Positions 6,315 to 14,742 of a DNA stretch of 64,000 nucleotides are shown here, piece after piece. Made by a program: the position numbers and the translations under genes. Each line of letters starts with the position of its first letter. The stretch's first letter is position 1. Source of the DNA: Luteolibacter yonseiensis (lineage in GTDB: Bacteria > Verrucomicrobiota > Verrucomicrobiia > Verrucomicrobiales > Akkermansiaceae); the NCBI RefSeq assembly GCF_016595465.1, contig NZ_JAENIK010000004.1, forward strand, positions 62,001 through 126,000. The letters run 5' to 3'. The notes beneath the pieces were generated by a model that was not told the DNA's origin, did no database searches, and worked only from the letters and a program-made list of their open reading frames with translations.

Positions 6315-7249
6315 AGAAACTATACATCGCAGGCCACCGCGGAATGGTCGGCAAGGCACTCGTCCGTGAGGCGGAAAAACTCGGCGGTCACGAAATCATC
6401 ACCACCACGCGCGATCAGCTCGACCTCTGCGACCAGGGAGCCGTCTTCGAGTTTCTCGGATGGGAAAAGCCGGACATCGTCATCATCGCGGCGGCCAAGG
6501 TCGGAGGCATCCACGCGAACTCCACCTACCCGGCGGATTTCATTTATGAAAACCTCGCGATCGCCTCGAATCTCGTGGAAGGCAGCCGGCGCGCCGGCGT
6601 GCCCCGCGTGCTGTTCCTCGGCTCGTCCTGCATCTATCCGAAAATGGCGCCCCAGCCGATGCCCGAGGACTGCCTTCTGACCAGTCCGCTGGAAACGACG
6701 AACGAGGCATATGCCATTGCGAAAATCGCGGGCCTGAAACTCTGCCAGCATTACCGCGCCCAGCACGGCCTGACCTACCACAGCGCCATGCCGACCAACC
6801 TCTACGGTCCCGGTGACAACTACCACCCGGAGAACTCCCACGTCATCCCCGCCCTCATCCGCCGCTTCCACGAGGCCAAGGAGCGCGGAGACTCGTCCGT
6901 CACCATCTGGGGCACCGGCACCCCGCGGCGCGAGTTCCTGCATGTGGATGATCTCGCCGCCGCGTGTTTCCACCTGCTGGGACTGGAATCCCCGCCGGAC
7001 TGGGTGAATGTCGGCGTGGGCGAGGACATCACCATTTTCCAGCTCGCCTCGCTCGTCGCGGGCACCGTGGGCTTCACCGGAGACATTCTAACAGACCCCT
7101 CGAAGCCGGACGGCACGCCGCGCAAGCTGATGGACATCTCCAAGATCAGGTCCACCGGCTGGACACCCGGAGTTTCGTTCGAAATCGGCCTTGCTGCCGC
7201 CTATCAGGATTTTCTATCAACTCTCGCGACCGGAGTTGCCCGCCTCTAA
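6311..7249 (+). CDS. fcl: GDP-L-fucose synthase
   Basis: NADPH-dependent epimerase/reductase that makes GDP-L-fucose from GDP-4-keto-6-deoxymannose. The 312-aa length is as expected. Short-chain dehydrogenase features: GHRGMVG at residues 8-14 (NADP loop, typical of Fcl), [10 protein letters not shown] with the catalytic Ser/Cys (105-107), and Y134xxxK138 in [11 protein letters not shown]; also the Fcl signature [21 protein letters not shown]. It sits 5' of gmd, which makes its substrate, and a GT11 fucosyltransferase at 44706 can use the product. ATGA overlap with glf. Confidence 0.95.
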   Translation: MKKLYIAGHRGMVGKALVREAEKLGGHEIITTTRDQLDLCDQGAVFEFLGWEKPDIVIIAAAKVGGIHANSTYPADFIYENLAIASNLVEGSRRAGVPRVLFLGSSCIYPKMAPQPMPEDCLLTSPLETTNEAYAIAKIAGLKLCQHYRAQHGLTYHSAMPTNLYGPGDNYHPENSHVIPALIRRFHEAKERGDSSVTIWGTGTPRREFLHVDDLAAACFHLLGLESPPDWVNVGVGEDITIFQLASLVAGTVGFTGDILTDPSKPDGTPRKLMDISKIRSTGWTPGVSFEIGLAAAYQDFLSTLATGVARL

Positions 7250-7269
7250 CAATCAACCACCCCACCCTA

Positions 7270-8388
7270 GTGAAAAAAGCACTGATCACCGGCATCACCG
7301 GACAAGACGGTTCCTATCTGGCCGAATTTCTTCTCGAAAAAGGCTACGAAGTCCACGGCATCAAGCGTCGCGCTTCCCTATTCAACACCCAGCGGGTCGA
7401 CCATATCTACGAAGATCCGCATGTGGAGAACTCACGCTTCCGCCTGCACTATGGCGACCTGACGGACAGCTCCAACCTCACCCGCATCCTCAGCGAGATC
7501 CAGCCGGACGAGGTTTACAATCTCGGCGCGCAGTCACACGTCGCCGTCTCGTTCGAAGCTCCGGAATACACCGCGGACGTGGACGCCATCGGCACGCTGC
7601 GCCTGCTGGAGTCGATCCGTTTCCTCGGCCTCGAAAAGAAGACACGCTTCTACCAGGCCTCCACCTCCGAGCTCTACGGCCTCGTCCAGGAGATCCCGCA
7701 GAAGGAGACCACCCCATTCCACCCCCGCTCGCCCTACGCGGTGGCGAAGATGTACGCCTATTGGATCACGGTGAACTACCGCGAGGCTTATGGCATGTAT
7801 GCGTGCAACGGCATCCTCTTCAACCACGAGTCCCCGCGCCGCGGCGAAACCTTCGTCACCCGGAAGATCACCCGTGCGATTTCCAACATCGCCCAAGGCC
7901 TGGAGTCATGCCTGTTCCTTGGAAACATGGATTCCCTGCGCGACTGGGGCCACGCGAAAGACTATGTCCGCATGCAGTGGATGATGCTCCAGCAGGAAAC
8001 CGCGGATGACTTCGTGATCGCCACCGGCAAGCAGATCTCCGTGCGCGAGTTCGTGAAACTCTCCGCCAGGGAAGCCGGCATCGAACTGGAATTTTCCGGT
8101 GAGGGAGTGGATGAGATCGCCACGGTCAGCAGCATCCTGGATCCGGAAAAAGCCTGCGCCGTCAAGGCCGGTGATGTGGTCGTCAAGGTCGATCCGCGCT
8201 ACTTCCGCCCTGCGGAGGTCGAAACCCTGTTGGGCGATCCTTCGAAAGCGAAGGCCAAGCTCGGCTGGACTCCTGAAATCACCGTGGAGGAAATGTGTGC
8301 GGAAATGGTGGCTCACGATCTCAACATCGCCCGCAGCCATTCGCTGCTCAAGAGCCACGGACACCACGTCCCGGTATCCAAGGAATAA
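7270..8388 (+). CDS. gmd: GDP-mannose 4,6-dehydratase
   Basis: NADP-dependent dehydratase of the extended SDR family that converts GDP-D-mannose to GDP-4-keto-6-deoxy-D-mannose, the first step to GDP-fucose or GDP-rhamnose. 372 aa, standard length. Seen: [19 protein letters not shown] (TGxxGxxG), [19 protein letters not shown], catalytic STSELYG (131-137) and Y156/K160 in [47 protein letters not shown] and [16 protein letters not shown]. The GTG start at 7270 lies 20 bp after fcl and directly precedes the conserved KKALITG; the longer frame to 6964 is inside fcl. Confidence 0.96.
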   Translation: MKKALITGITGQDGSYLAEFLLEKGYEVHGIKRRASLFNTQRVDHIYEDPHVENSRFRLHYGDLTDSSNLTRILSEIQPDEVYNLGAQSHVAVSFEAPEYTADVDAIGTLRLLESIRFLGLEKKTRFYQASTSELYGLVQEIPQKETTPFHPRSPYAVAKMYAYWITVNYREAYGMYACNGILFNHESPRRGETFVTRKITRAISNIAQGLESCLFLGNMDSLRDWGHAKDYVRMQWMMLQQETADDFVIATGKQISVREFVKLSAREAGIELEFSGEGVDEIATVSSILDPEKACAVKAGDVVVKVDPRYFRPAEVETLLGDPSKAKAKLGWTPEITVEEMCAEMVAHDLNIARSHSLLKSHGHHVPVSKE

Positions 8389-8400
8389 ACTTCCCGCCGT

Positions 8401-9162
8401 TTGAAAATCATCTCCATCATCGGCCTGCCCCTGGCTGCAACCACCTACGCGGGGGCGGTCGAATGGATCCTCAACCATGCTCTTAAGCGCGGCGGAACCT
8501 ATGCGGTCGAAGCGGCGAACACCCACGTCGCGGCCCTCGCCCGCACGGACCCGGAGTTCGGACAATCCATGCGCGGTTTCGACCTCATCTGTCCGGACGG
8601 AATGCCTCTGGTGTGGGCGCTCAACTCCAAACTCCCCGACGCGGAAAGACTGACCGACCGGGTCTACGGCCCCACGCTGATGCTGGAGACCCTGCGTGCC
8701 ACGGAAGGCAAGGCCACGGAGTTCAAACATTTCCTGTTGGGTGGAAAACAATCCACACTGGACAGCCTGTTGGAAAAATTCGCGATCCGGTTCCCCGGCG
8801 TCGCAATCGCCGGCACCCATTCACCTCCATTCGGAGAATGGCCGGAGAACGAGTTCGACACGATCTCTGAAAAAATCCGCCGGTCCGGAGCAAACCTGAT
8901 CTGGGTGGGCCTCGGCTGCCCGAAGCAGGAGCACTGGATCGCATCAAACAAGCACCGCCTGCCACCCGGAGTGTATTTCGGCATTGGCGCGGCATTCGCC
9001 TTCCATGCGGGCGAGGTCCGCCAGGCGCCGCCTCTGATCCAGAAATGCGGCATGGAATGGGCTTACCGCGTGGCGATGGAACCTCGCCGCCTTTTCAAAC
9101 GCTACTTCACCTACAATTCACTCTTCGTCTATCACCTGCTCCGCGACCACGTGCGGGGTTGA
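8401..9162 (+). CDS. WecG/TagA/CpsF family glycosyltransferase (GT26)
   Basis: Predicted GT26 transferase, adding N-acetyl-mannosamine or N-acetylmannosaminuronate (or a related sugar) to a lipid-linked intermediate at the inner membrane. 253 aa. Signatures: NTHVAALARTDPEF, the catalytic-region DLICPDGMPLVWA, DRVYGPTLM, FLLGGKQS, LIWVGLGCPKQEHWIA, FGIGAAFAFHAGEVRQAPP and GMEWAYRVAMEPRRLFKRY, which together are diagnostic. TTG start (8401), 12 bp after gmd, beginning with KIISIIGLPL. The exact sugar cannot be told. It is the only transferase in the first cluster, so it may build the conserved base of the repeat unit. Confidence 0.9.
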   Translation: MKIISIIGLPLAATTYAGAVEWILNHALKRGGTYAVEAANTHVAALARTDPEFGQSMRGFDLICPDGMPLVWALNSKLPDAERLTDRVYGPTLMLETLRATEGKATEFKHFLLGGKQSTLDSLLEKFAIRFPGVAIAGTHSPPFGEWPENEFDTISEKIRRSGANLIWVGLGCPKQEHWIASNKHRLPPGVYFGIGAAFAFHAGEVRQAPPLIQKCGMEWAYRVAMEPRRLFKRYFTYNSLFVYHLLRDHVRG

Positions 9163-9207
9163 ACATCTCCCACAATCACCCACCCCGAACCAACAAAACA
9201 CGACTCT

Positions 9208-10596
9208 ATGAACGTCAAATCCATCTGCTGCCTCGGCGCCGGCTATGTCGGCGGCCCCACCATGGCCATGATCGCCGCCAAATGCCCGCACATCCAAGTG
9301 ACGGTCGCCGACCTGAACGAGCAACGCATCGCCGCGTGGAACTCCGACACCCTCCCGGTTTACGAACCGGGCCTTGATGAGGTCGTGGCCTCGGCCATCG
9401 GCAAAAACCTCCACTTCACCACCGACATCCGCTCGGCGATCGCGGCGGCGGACCTGATCTTCGTCTCCGTGGGAACGCCTACGAAATCCTACGGCATCGG
9501 CGCGGGACGCGCCGCGGACCTGCGTTACATCGAGTCCGCCGCCCGTCTCATCGCCGAGGTTTCGGAAGGAAACAAGATCATCGTCGAGAAAAGCACCATC
9601 CCGGTGAAGACGGCGACCGCCATCAAGTCCATTCTCGCCGCCAACTCGCCGAACGGAGCGACGTTCCAGGTGCTCTCCAACCCGGAATTCCTCGCCGAAG
9701 GAACCGCCGTGGAAGACATGGAGGCACCGGACCGCATCCTCATCGGAGGCGAATCCACCCCGGAAGGCCAGGCCGCCGTGGAAGCTCTGGTCTCCGTCTA
9801 TGCGAACTGGATTCCCCGCGAACGCATCATCACCACCAACCTCTGGTCCTCCGAGCTTTCCAAGCTGGTTGCGAACGCCTTCCTCGCCCAACGGATTTCC
9901 TCGATCAACTCCATCTCCGCCCTTTGCGAAGCCACCGGTGCGGATGTGGACGAGGTCGCCCGCGCGATCGGGATGGACTCACGGATCGGACCCAAGTTCC
10001 TCAAGGCCTCGGTCGGGTTCGGCGGCTCCTGCTTCCAGAAGGACATCCTGAATCTCGTCTATCTCTGCGACTCGTTCAACCTGCCCCACGTCGCCGAATA
10101 CTGGCGCCAGGTGGTGCACCTCAATGACTGGCAGAAATCACGCTTCGTGGAGAAGATCGTCCGCACGCTTTATAACACCGTCAACAGCAAGCGCATCGCG
10201 ATTTTCGGATTCGCATTCAAGAAGGACACCAACGACACCCGCGAATCCGCCGCCATCCAGGTCTGCCGCGATCTGCTGAACGAGCGCGCCCACCTCGCGA
10301 TCTACGACCCGAGGGTCAGCGTGGAAACCATCACCCAGGATCTGATCTACGCCGGTGTCTCACCCGAGCTCATCGCCTCGAACATCGAGTTCTGCTCCGA
10401 TCCATACTCGGCCGCGAACGGAGCCCACGCGTTGGCGACGCTCACCGAATGGGATGAATTCCGCACGCTGGACCTGCCACGCATCTACGACCTCATGTTG
10501 AAGCCAGCCTTTGTCTTCGACGGCCGCGCCGTCCTCCCGGCTGACGCTCTCGTCGCCCATGGTTTCGACGCGTTCATCATCGGCAAGGGTGCCTGA
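9208..10596 (+). CDS. ugd: UDP-glucose 6-dehydrogenase, animal-like type
   Basis: Oxidises UDP-glucose to UDP-glucuronate with two NAD+. 462 aa, longer than the common bacterial Ugd (about 390-440) and close to eukaryotic enzymes. Seen: [16 protein letters not shown] (GxGxxG at 10-15), [43 protein letters not shown], catalytic Cys275 in [17 protein letters not shown] and [14 protein letters not shown]. Several of these strings are nearly those of animal UGDH. It provides UDP-GlcA for an acidic polymer. ATG 9208 is preceded by AACAAAACACGACTCT without a clear Shine-Dalgarno sequence. The next gene, cysC, follows after 58 bp and is probably cotranscribed. Confidence 0.95.
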   Translation: MNVKSICCLGAGYVGGPTMAMIAAKCPHIQVTVADLNEQRIAAWNSDTLPVYEPGLDEVVASAIGKNLHFTTDIRSAIAAADLIFVSVGTPTKSYGIGAGRAADLRYIESAARLIAEVSEGNKIIVEKSTIPVKTATAIKSILAANSPNGATFQVLSNPEFLAEGTAVEDMEAPDRILIGGESTPEGQAAVEALVSVYANWIPRERIITTNLWSSELSKLVANAFLAQRISSINSISALCEATGADVDEVARAIGMDSRIGPKFLKASVGFGGSCFQKDILNLVYLCDSFNLPHVAEYWRQVVHLNDWQKSRFVEKIVRTLYNTVNSKRIAIFGFAFKKDTNDTRESAAIQVCRDLLNERAHLAIYDPRVSVETITQDLIYAGVSPELIASNIEFCSDPYSAANGAHALATLTEWDEFRTLDLPRIYDLMLKPAFVFDGRAVLPADALVAHGFDAFIIGKGA

Positions 10597-10654
10597 GACG
10601 GGGGAAGAAATTCACTCGCACTCCCCGGGCTCCGCGTTGTATCTTCCGTCTCCA

Positions 10655-11260
10655 ATGTCGAACATTCATCCAGAGTTCCACCGGTTCCTCCACCGTCAGG
10701 ATAAGGAAAACCTGCTGGGCCAGCGCGGCATCGTCGTGTGGCTCTGCGGGCTTTCCGGATCGGGGAAATCCACCATCGCGAACGCGGCGGAGCGCGTGCT
10801 CCACCAGCAGGGGCGCTTCACCACGATCCTTGACGGCGACAATCTGCGCACCGGACTCAACTCCAATCTCGGTTTCTCGGATGACGACCGCTTGGAAAAC
10901 ATCCGCCGCATCTCGGAGGTGGCGAAGGTGTTTGTTTCCCAAGGCATCATCACGTTTGTCTCCGCCATCACCCCGAGGGGAGAACTGAGGGATCTGGCGC
11001 GGGGACTTCTGGGAAACGATCTCTTCGAAGTCTATGTGAAGGCGAGCTACGAAGCTTGTGAACAACGCGATGTGAAGGGACTCTACGCCAAAGCCGCCCG
11101 CGGGGAGATCGCCCATTTCACGGGAAAAGACGGTTCTTTCGAACCGCCGAACAATCCGGACCTCGTCCTGGACACGGAGAAGTCCTCCATCGAGGACGCC
11201 GCCTTCGAACTACTGGAAGCGATCCGCGGGAAAATATCCGCGCACCGCCCCTTGGTCTGA
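10655..11260 (+). CDS. cysC: Adenylyl-sulfate (APS) kinase
   Basis: Phosphorylates adenosine 5'-phosphosulfate to PAPS. 201 aa, standard length. P-loop GLSGSGKST at residues 32-40, DGDNLRTGLNSNLGFSDDDRLENIRR (substrate site, conserved DGDN and GFS), FVSAITPRGELRD, EVYVKASYEACEQRDVKGLYAKAARGEI and FEPPNNPDLVLDT. The ORF is open 48 codons upstream inside ugd; ATG 10655 gives the family N-terminus. It is the last gene of the first polysaccharide transcription unit, directly before a strong terminator, and is separated from cysDN. PAPS may feed assimilation or sulfation of the polysaccharide; no sulfotransferase is recognisable in the window. Confidence 0.94.
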   Translation: MSNIHPEFHRFLHRQDKENLLGQRGIVVWLCGLSGSGKSTIANAAERVLHQQGRFTTILDGDNLRTGLNSNLGFSDDDRLENIRRISEVAKVFVSQGIITFVSAITPRGELRDLARGLLGNDLFEVYVKASYEACEQRDVKGLYAKAARGEIAHFTGKDGSFEPPNNPDLVLDTEKSSIEDAAFELLEAIRGKISAHRPLV

Positions 11261-11287
11261 TCACCAATCCAGCCCGGGATCATTCTT

Positions 11288-11320
11288 AAAAAGCCGGAGT
11301 CCGCGGGGCTCCGGCTTTTT
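11288..11320 (+). terminator. Rho-independent terminator after cysC
   Basis: Perfect 12-bp stem AAAAAGCCGGAG/CTCCGGCTTTTT with a 9-nt loop, 27 bp after the cysC stop; flanked by A and T runs on both sides, so it can act in either direction. It closes the 3957-11260 unit. Confidence 0.93.
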
Positions 11321-11479
11321 CTATGATTATATCTACCATTACTTTAATCATTACCATTTTACCCAAAATAATAATTAAATCTTGACCCGACTCGGTCCTG
11401 AACCTATCCCCACTGCTCCTTGTGAGCGAGTGGTCCACCCCCGTTTCCAAGGTTCATTCCTCCATCGAATCCGCATCTC

Positions 11480-12385
11480 ATGCCCAACTACCAACTCAGC
11501 CATCTCGACCAGTTAGAAGCCGAAGCAATTTTCATTCTGCGTGAGACGGCAGCGCAGTTCGAAAACCCCGCCCTTCTTTTTTCCGGCGGCAAGGACTCGA
11601 TCGTCATGGCTTGGCTCGCACGCAAGGCTTTCTGGCCGGCGCGCATGCCGTTCCCTCTCGTCCACATCGACACAGGCCACAATTTCGAGGAAACAATGAC
11701 TTATCGCGATGAATTCGTGGAGCTCATCCGCGCGACGCTCGTCGTCGGCTCGGTTCAGGAATCCATCGATACCGGCCGGGTGGTCGAGGAAAAAGGACCG
11801 AACGCCTCACGCAACAAACTGCAAACCGTCACCCTGCTCGATACCATCGAGAAAAACCAATACGACGCCTGCCTCGGCGGCGGCCGCCGTGATGAGGAAA
11901 AGGCCCGTGCCAAGGAACGCTTTTTCTCCCACCGTGACGATTTCGGCCAATGGGATCCGAAAAACCAGCGCCCCGAACTGTGGAACCTCTTCAACGGCCG
12001 GAAAAATCCCGGAGAGCATTTCCGCGTGTTCCCGCTTTCCAATTTCACCGAGATGGACATCTGGATGTACATCAAGCGTGAGAACATCCCCCTTCCCTCC
12101 ATCTATTTCTCCCACGAGCGCGAGGTCTTCGAGCGCAATGGCTCGCTGCTTGCCGTGACGGAGTTCCTCAAGGCCCAGGACCACGAACCGGTTGAGAAAA
12201 AAATCGTGCGCTTCCGCACCATCGGCGACGCGACCTGCACCGGCGCGGTGGAATCCAAAGCCGCCGATCTGGATGAGGTCATCGCCGAAGTCGCCGCCGC
12301 ACGCCAGACAGAGCGAGGCACCCGTTCCGACGACAAACGCTCGGAAACCGCCATGGAGGACCGCAAGAAGGAAGGATACTTCTGA
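11480..12385 (+). CDS. cysD: Sulfate adenylyltransferase subunit 2 (ATP sulfurylase small subunit)
   Basis: PP-loop ATP pyrophosphatase subunit that, with the CysN GTPase, makes APS from sulfate and ATP. 301 aa, as in E. coli. Seen: PALLFSGGKDSIVM (SGGKDS at 35-40), HIDTGHNFEET, ACLGGGRRDEEKARAKER, RVFPLSNFTEMDIWMYI, LPSIYFSHEREV, RFRTIGDATCTGAV and the C-terminal RSDDKRSETAMEDRKKEGYF-type end. The 219-bp AT-rich upstream gap begins with the cysC terminator and contains TTGACC near 11384, a possible -35 element. cysN follows after 112 bp. Confidence 0.96.
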   Translation: MPNYQLSHLDQLEAEAIFILRETAAQFENPALLFSGGKDSIVMAWLARKAFWPARMPFPLVHIDTGHNFEETMTYRDEFVELIRATLVVGSVQESIDTGRVVEEKGPNASRNKLQTVTLLDTIEKNQYDACLGGGRRDEEKARAKERFFSHRDDFGQWDPKNQRPELWNLFNGRKNPGEHFRVFPLSNFTEMDIWMYIKRENIPLPSIYFSHEREVFERNGSLLAVTEFLKAQDHEPVEKKIVRFRTIGDATCTGAVESKAADLDEVIAEVAAARQTERGTRSDDKRSETAMEDRKKEGYF

Positions 12386-12497
12386 AAAGTGTCCGCAACC
12401 CAGTGAAATTCCGGTTACTGGCCACCTCCCAATACCCAACTCCACTCTTCAACTTTTCCCACTGATCACCTTCAACTGATCGTTCCCCAATTTTCAA

Positions 12498-13742
12498 ATG
12501 GATCTTCTCCGCTTCACCACCGCTGGCTCCGTCGATGACGGCAAATCCACCCTCATCGGCCGCCTTCTTTACGACTCCAAGTCCATCTTCGAGGATCAGC
12601 TCGAAGCCATGGAGGAATCCTCGCGCCGCCGTGGGGATGAGAACGTGAACCTCGCCCTGCTGACCGACGGTCTCAAGGCCGAGCGGGAACAAGGCATCAC
12701 CATCGATGTCGCCTACCGCTACTTCGCCACACCGAAACGGAAATTCATCATCGCCGACACTCCGGGCCACATCCAATACACCCGCAACATGGTGACGGGA
12801 GCCTCCACGGCCAACCTGGCGATCATCCTGATCGACGCCCGCAAGGGGGTGATCGAGCAAACCAAGCGGCACTCGTTCATCGCCAACCTGCTGCGCATCC
12901 AACACCTCGTCGTCGCGGTGAACAAGATGGACCTCGTGGACTACTCCGAGGAGGTTTACACAAAAATCATCAAGGACTTCCGGGAATTCGCATCCCGCTT
13001 GGACAATATCGTCGAAATCACCGACATCCCCATTTCCGCGCTGAACGGCGACAATGTGGTCGATAAATCCGAACACATGCCCTGGTACCAAGGGCCGACG
13101 TTCCTCTATCACCTGGAGAACGTCTATGTCGGCGGCGAGGAAAACCACGTGGACGCCCGCTTCCCCGTGCAGTGGGTCATCCGCCCGATGAGCGACGAAT
13201 GGCATGATTTCCGCGGCTACGCGGGCCGGGTGGCCGGTGGCGTCTTCAAGCCCGGTGATGAAGTCACCGTCCTTCCCTCGGGCTTCTCGACCAAGGTCAA
13301 GGCCATCCACAGTCCGGATGGAGAACTCGAAGAGGCCTTCGCTCCGCAATCCGTCTGCATCACCCTTGAAGAGGAAATCGACATCTCCCGCGGCGACACA
13401 TTGGTGAAAACCAACAATCCTCCCCGTGTGGAGCAGGACATCGAGGCGATGATCTGCTGGTTCTCGAACAAGCCGATGCCGCCGAAGGCGAAACTCGTCA
13501 TCCGTCATACGACGCAGGAGACCAAGGCCATCATCCAGGAGGTGAAGTACCACGTGGACATCAACACGCTTCACAAGATCGAAGGGGTGACTGGTTTCAA
13601 CATGAATGACATCGGTCGCATTTCCCTGCGCACCGCCGTCCCCCTGATCCACGACTCCTACCGCCGGAACCGCATCACCGGCTCGTTCATCCTCATCGAT
13701 CCCGGCACCAACGAAACCGTGGCCGCGGGAATGATCATCTGA
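12498..13742 (+). CDS. cysN: Sulfate adenylyltransferase subunit 1 (GTPase)
   Basis: EF-Tu-like GTPase subunit of ATP sulfurylase that drives APS synthesis by GTP hydrolysis. 414 aa, shorter than E. coli CysN (about 475). Seen: TAGSVDDGKSTLIGRLLYD (G1, residues 8-26), the switch region QGITIDVAYRYF, DTPGHIQYTRNM (G3), NKMDLV (G4) and ISALNGDN (G5), then two beta-barrel domains with RVAGG and HKIEGVTGFNMNDIGRI. It has no fused APS kinase domain, which fits the separate cysC. It is closed by a strong hairpin at 13775-13810. Confidence 0.96.
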   Translation: MDLLRFTTAGSVDDGKSTLIGRLLYDSKSIFEDQLEAMEESSRRRGDENVNLALLTDGLKAEREQGITIDVAYRYFATPKRKFIIADTPGHIQYTRNMVTGASTANLAIILIDARKGVIEQTKRHSFIANLLRIQHLVVAVNKMDLVDYSEEVYTKIIKDFREFASRLDNIVEITDIPISALNGDNVVDKSEHMPWYQGPTFLYHLENVYVGGEENHVDARFPVQWVIRPMSDEWHDFRGYAGRVAGGVFKPGDEVTVLPSGFSTKVKAIHSPDGELEEAFAPQSVCITLEEEIDISRGDTLVKTNNPPRVEQDIEAMICWFSNKPMPPKAKLVIRHTTQETKAIIQEVKYHVDINTLHKIEGVTGFNMNDIGRISLRTAVPLIHDSYRRNRITGSFILIDPGTNETVAAGMII

Positions 13743-13774
13743 GAGCGGACTCAGGCATTCCGACAAACTGAAAG

Positions 13775-13810
13775 GCTGGAAGGAGGTGGATCGCCTCATT
13801 CCAGCTTTTT
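13775..13810 (+). terminator. Rho-independent terminator after cysN
   Basis: Stem GCTGGAA/TTCCAGC continued, after one G-A mismatch, by GAGG/CCTC with a 7-nt loop, then TTTTT. It lies 32 bp after the cysN stop and 16 bp before the convergent VTT gene's stop. Confidence 0.9.
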
Positions 13811-13826
13811 CGTACCGGACCGTTCT

Positions 13827-14513
13827 TCAACCCGCCACCTGTTTCCGTCTCGCCAGCCAGTTCCGGACCAATTGGGTGAGGACCACCCCGACCGCGATCA
13901 ATGAAATGCCTGTCAGCGCGGGCATCAGCCGTCCATCTGCCAGCCCCACCCCGCTGAGCACGATCCCCGTACCGATGACGCCATTGCAAATGATCGAGAC
14001 GGGAAGATACAGCAGGAACGGCACACGCAGGAATCCGAGAAGGTAATTCTGGAAAAAGTGGGGAATCCCCGGCGTAAGCTTCAGGATCAGAATGAGTTTC
14101 AGATGATCCCCTTTCGGCAGATCAGGAATTTTCACCGAGGTCGAGACGAGCAGTTTTTCCACCACCTTCCGTCCCGGTCCGGCAGCCGCCCAGTAGGTCC
14201 AGGCAAGGTTAAGGGTGATGGCGGCCAGGCTGAGCAGACAAGCCATCGCCGGCTGATCCCTCCAAACCACTCCGGCCGTGAATAACAAGGCGCTGAGAGG
14301 AACCGGAAAACCCGGCAGGATCACCAGTGCGGCAAACAATGCCCAAGGGTTTTTCACCAGATAGGCATTCAGCGAAAACCACCAGGACTTGAGATCGCCA
14401 GGTGTGATGCCCGTTTTCCACGCGATCCCCCCCACGACCAACAACAGAAGGCAAAAGAGTATCCCGCACGCACGCACGCGACCGTCGCTGAGCAATCTCC
14501 GAATCACATGCAT
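13827..14513 (-). CDS. TVP38/TMEM64 (VTT-domain, DedA-superfamily) membrane protein
   Basis: A 228-aa integral membrane protein of the VTT/SNARE-associated family, relatives of DedA flippase-like proteins now linked to lipid (including undecaprenyl-phosphate) translocation in some bacteria. Seen: N-terminal membrane segment CGILFCLLLLVVGGIAW, the family signature FPVPLSALLFTAGVVW followed by a hydrophobic segment, the second re-entrant motif LTPGIPHFFQNYLLGFLRVPFLLYL, and two last membrane segments. It is convergent with cysN and divergent from the large polysaccharide array, so the 225-bp gap upstream may hold promoters for both. A role in carrier-lipid handling is only a guess. Confidence 0.8.
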   Translation of the reverse strand: MHVIRRLLSDGRVRACGILFCLLLLVVGGIAWKTGITPGDLKSWWFSLNAYLVKNPWALFAALVILPGFPVPLSALLFTAGVVWRDQPAMACLLSLAAITLNLAWTYWAAAGPGRKVVEKLLVSTSVKIPDLPKGDHLKLILILKLTPGIPHFFQNYLLGFLRVPFLLYLPVSIICNGVIGTGIVLSGVGLADGRLMPALTGISLIAVGVVLTQLVRNWLARRKQVAG

Positions 14514-14589
14514 CCGGCAGGAAGGTCCCTTTTCGCGGGAGGATTGGCAAGATTCATGTCCCCGGAGCCCTTATCGGACGAACCCGGCC

Positions 14590-14611
14590 TTGTTCATTTT
14601 TTCTTGAACAA
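14590..14611. promoter_or_regulatory. Operator-like inverted repeat TTGTTCA-N8-TGAACAA (site 2)
   Basis: Perfect 7-bp arms with spacer TTTTTTCT. Twenty-one of 22 positions equal the core of site 1 (3908-3929). It lies about 130 bp upstream of the first gene of the 40-kb array. TTGAAC within the right arm could serve as a -35 hexamer with TACCCT 16 bp on, in which case binding would block the promoter; that promoter call is weak. Confidence 0.65.
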
Positions 14612-14636
14612 TAGAGGCTCCAAATTACCCTCGGAG

Positions 14637-14658
14637 TGTGAGCATCCTTACGCTCACA
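14637..14658 (+). promoter_or_regulatory. Leader hairpin TGTGAGC-N8-GCTCACA
   Basis: Perfect 7-bp stem between operator site 2 and ops-like element 2. The loop and right side overlap the AGCATCCTTAC string that is also found before element 1. No T run follows, so it is more likely a pause or recognition hairpin than a terminator. Confidence 0.5.
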
Positions 14659-14663
14659 ACCTT

Positions 14664-14684
14664 AATGACCAAGGGCGGTAGCGT
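14664..14684 (+). promoter_or_regulatory. ops/JUMPstart-like element 2
   Basis: Contains AAGGGCGGTAGCGTG (14671-14685), which includes the complete enterobacterial ops core GGCGGTAGCGTG recognised by RfaH on the non-template DNA strand. It is 80 bp after operator site 2 and 54 bp before the first gene of the 40-kb polysaccharide array, the classic location of JUMPstart. A hairpin GTGTCC-AAAAA-GGACAC (14683-14699) begins inside it. With a NusG paralogue encoded in the same window, an antiterminator loading site is the best explanation. Confidence 0.75.
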
Positions 14685-14699
14685 GTCCAAAAAGGACAC
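14683..14699 (+). promoter_or_regulatory. Hairpin directly after ops-like element 2
   Basis: Perfect 6-bp stem GTGTCC/GGACAC with an AAAAA loop. Its 5' arm shares GTG with the ops core and its 3' arm ends one base before the ATG of the small leader ORF, so it could pause polymerase or occlude translation. Confidence 0.5.
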
Positions 14700-14700
14700 C

Positions 14701-14742
14701 ATGGTTTACAAATTCCTGACGCGCCACCGCTGCCGCACATGA
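14701..14742 (+). CDS. Possible 13-residue leader peptide before the polysaccharide array
   Basis: ATG at 14701 opens a 13-codon frame (MVYKFLTRHRCRT) whose TGA overlaps the ATG of the first glycosyltransferase gene (ATGA). The ATG lies 16 nt after ops-like element 2; the glf TTG lies 17 nt after element 1. No Shine-Dalgarno sequence is visible, as in RfaH-dependent operons where the factor helps recruit the ribosome. It may be a translated coupling ORF or chance. Confidence 0.35.
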   Translation: MVYKFLTRHRCRT

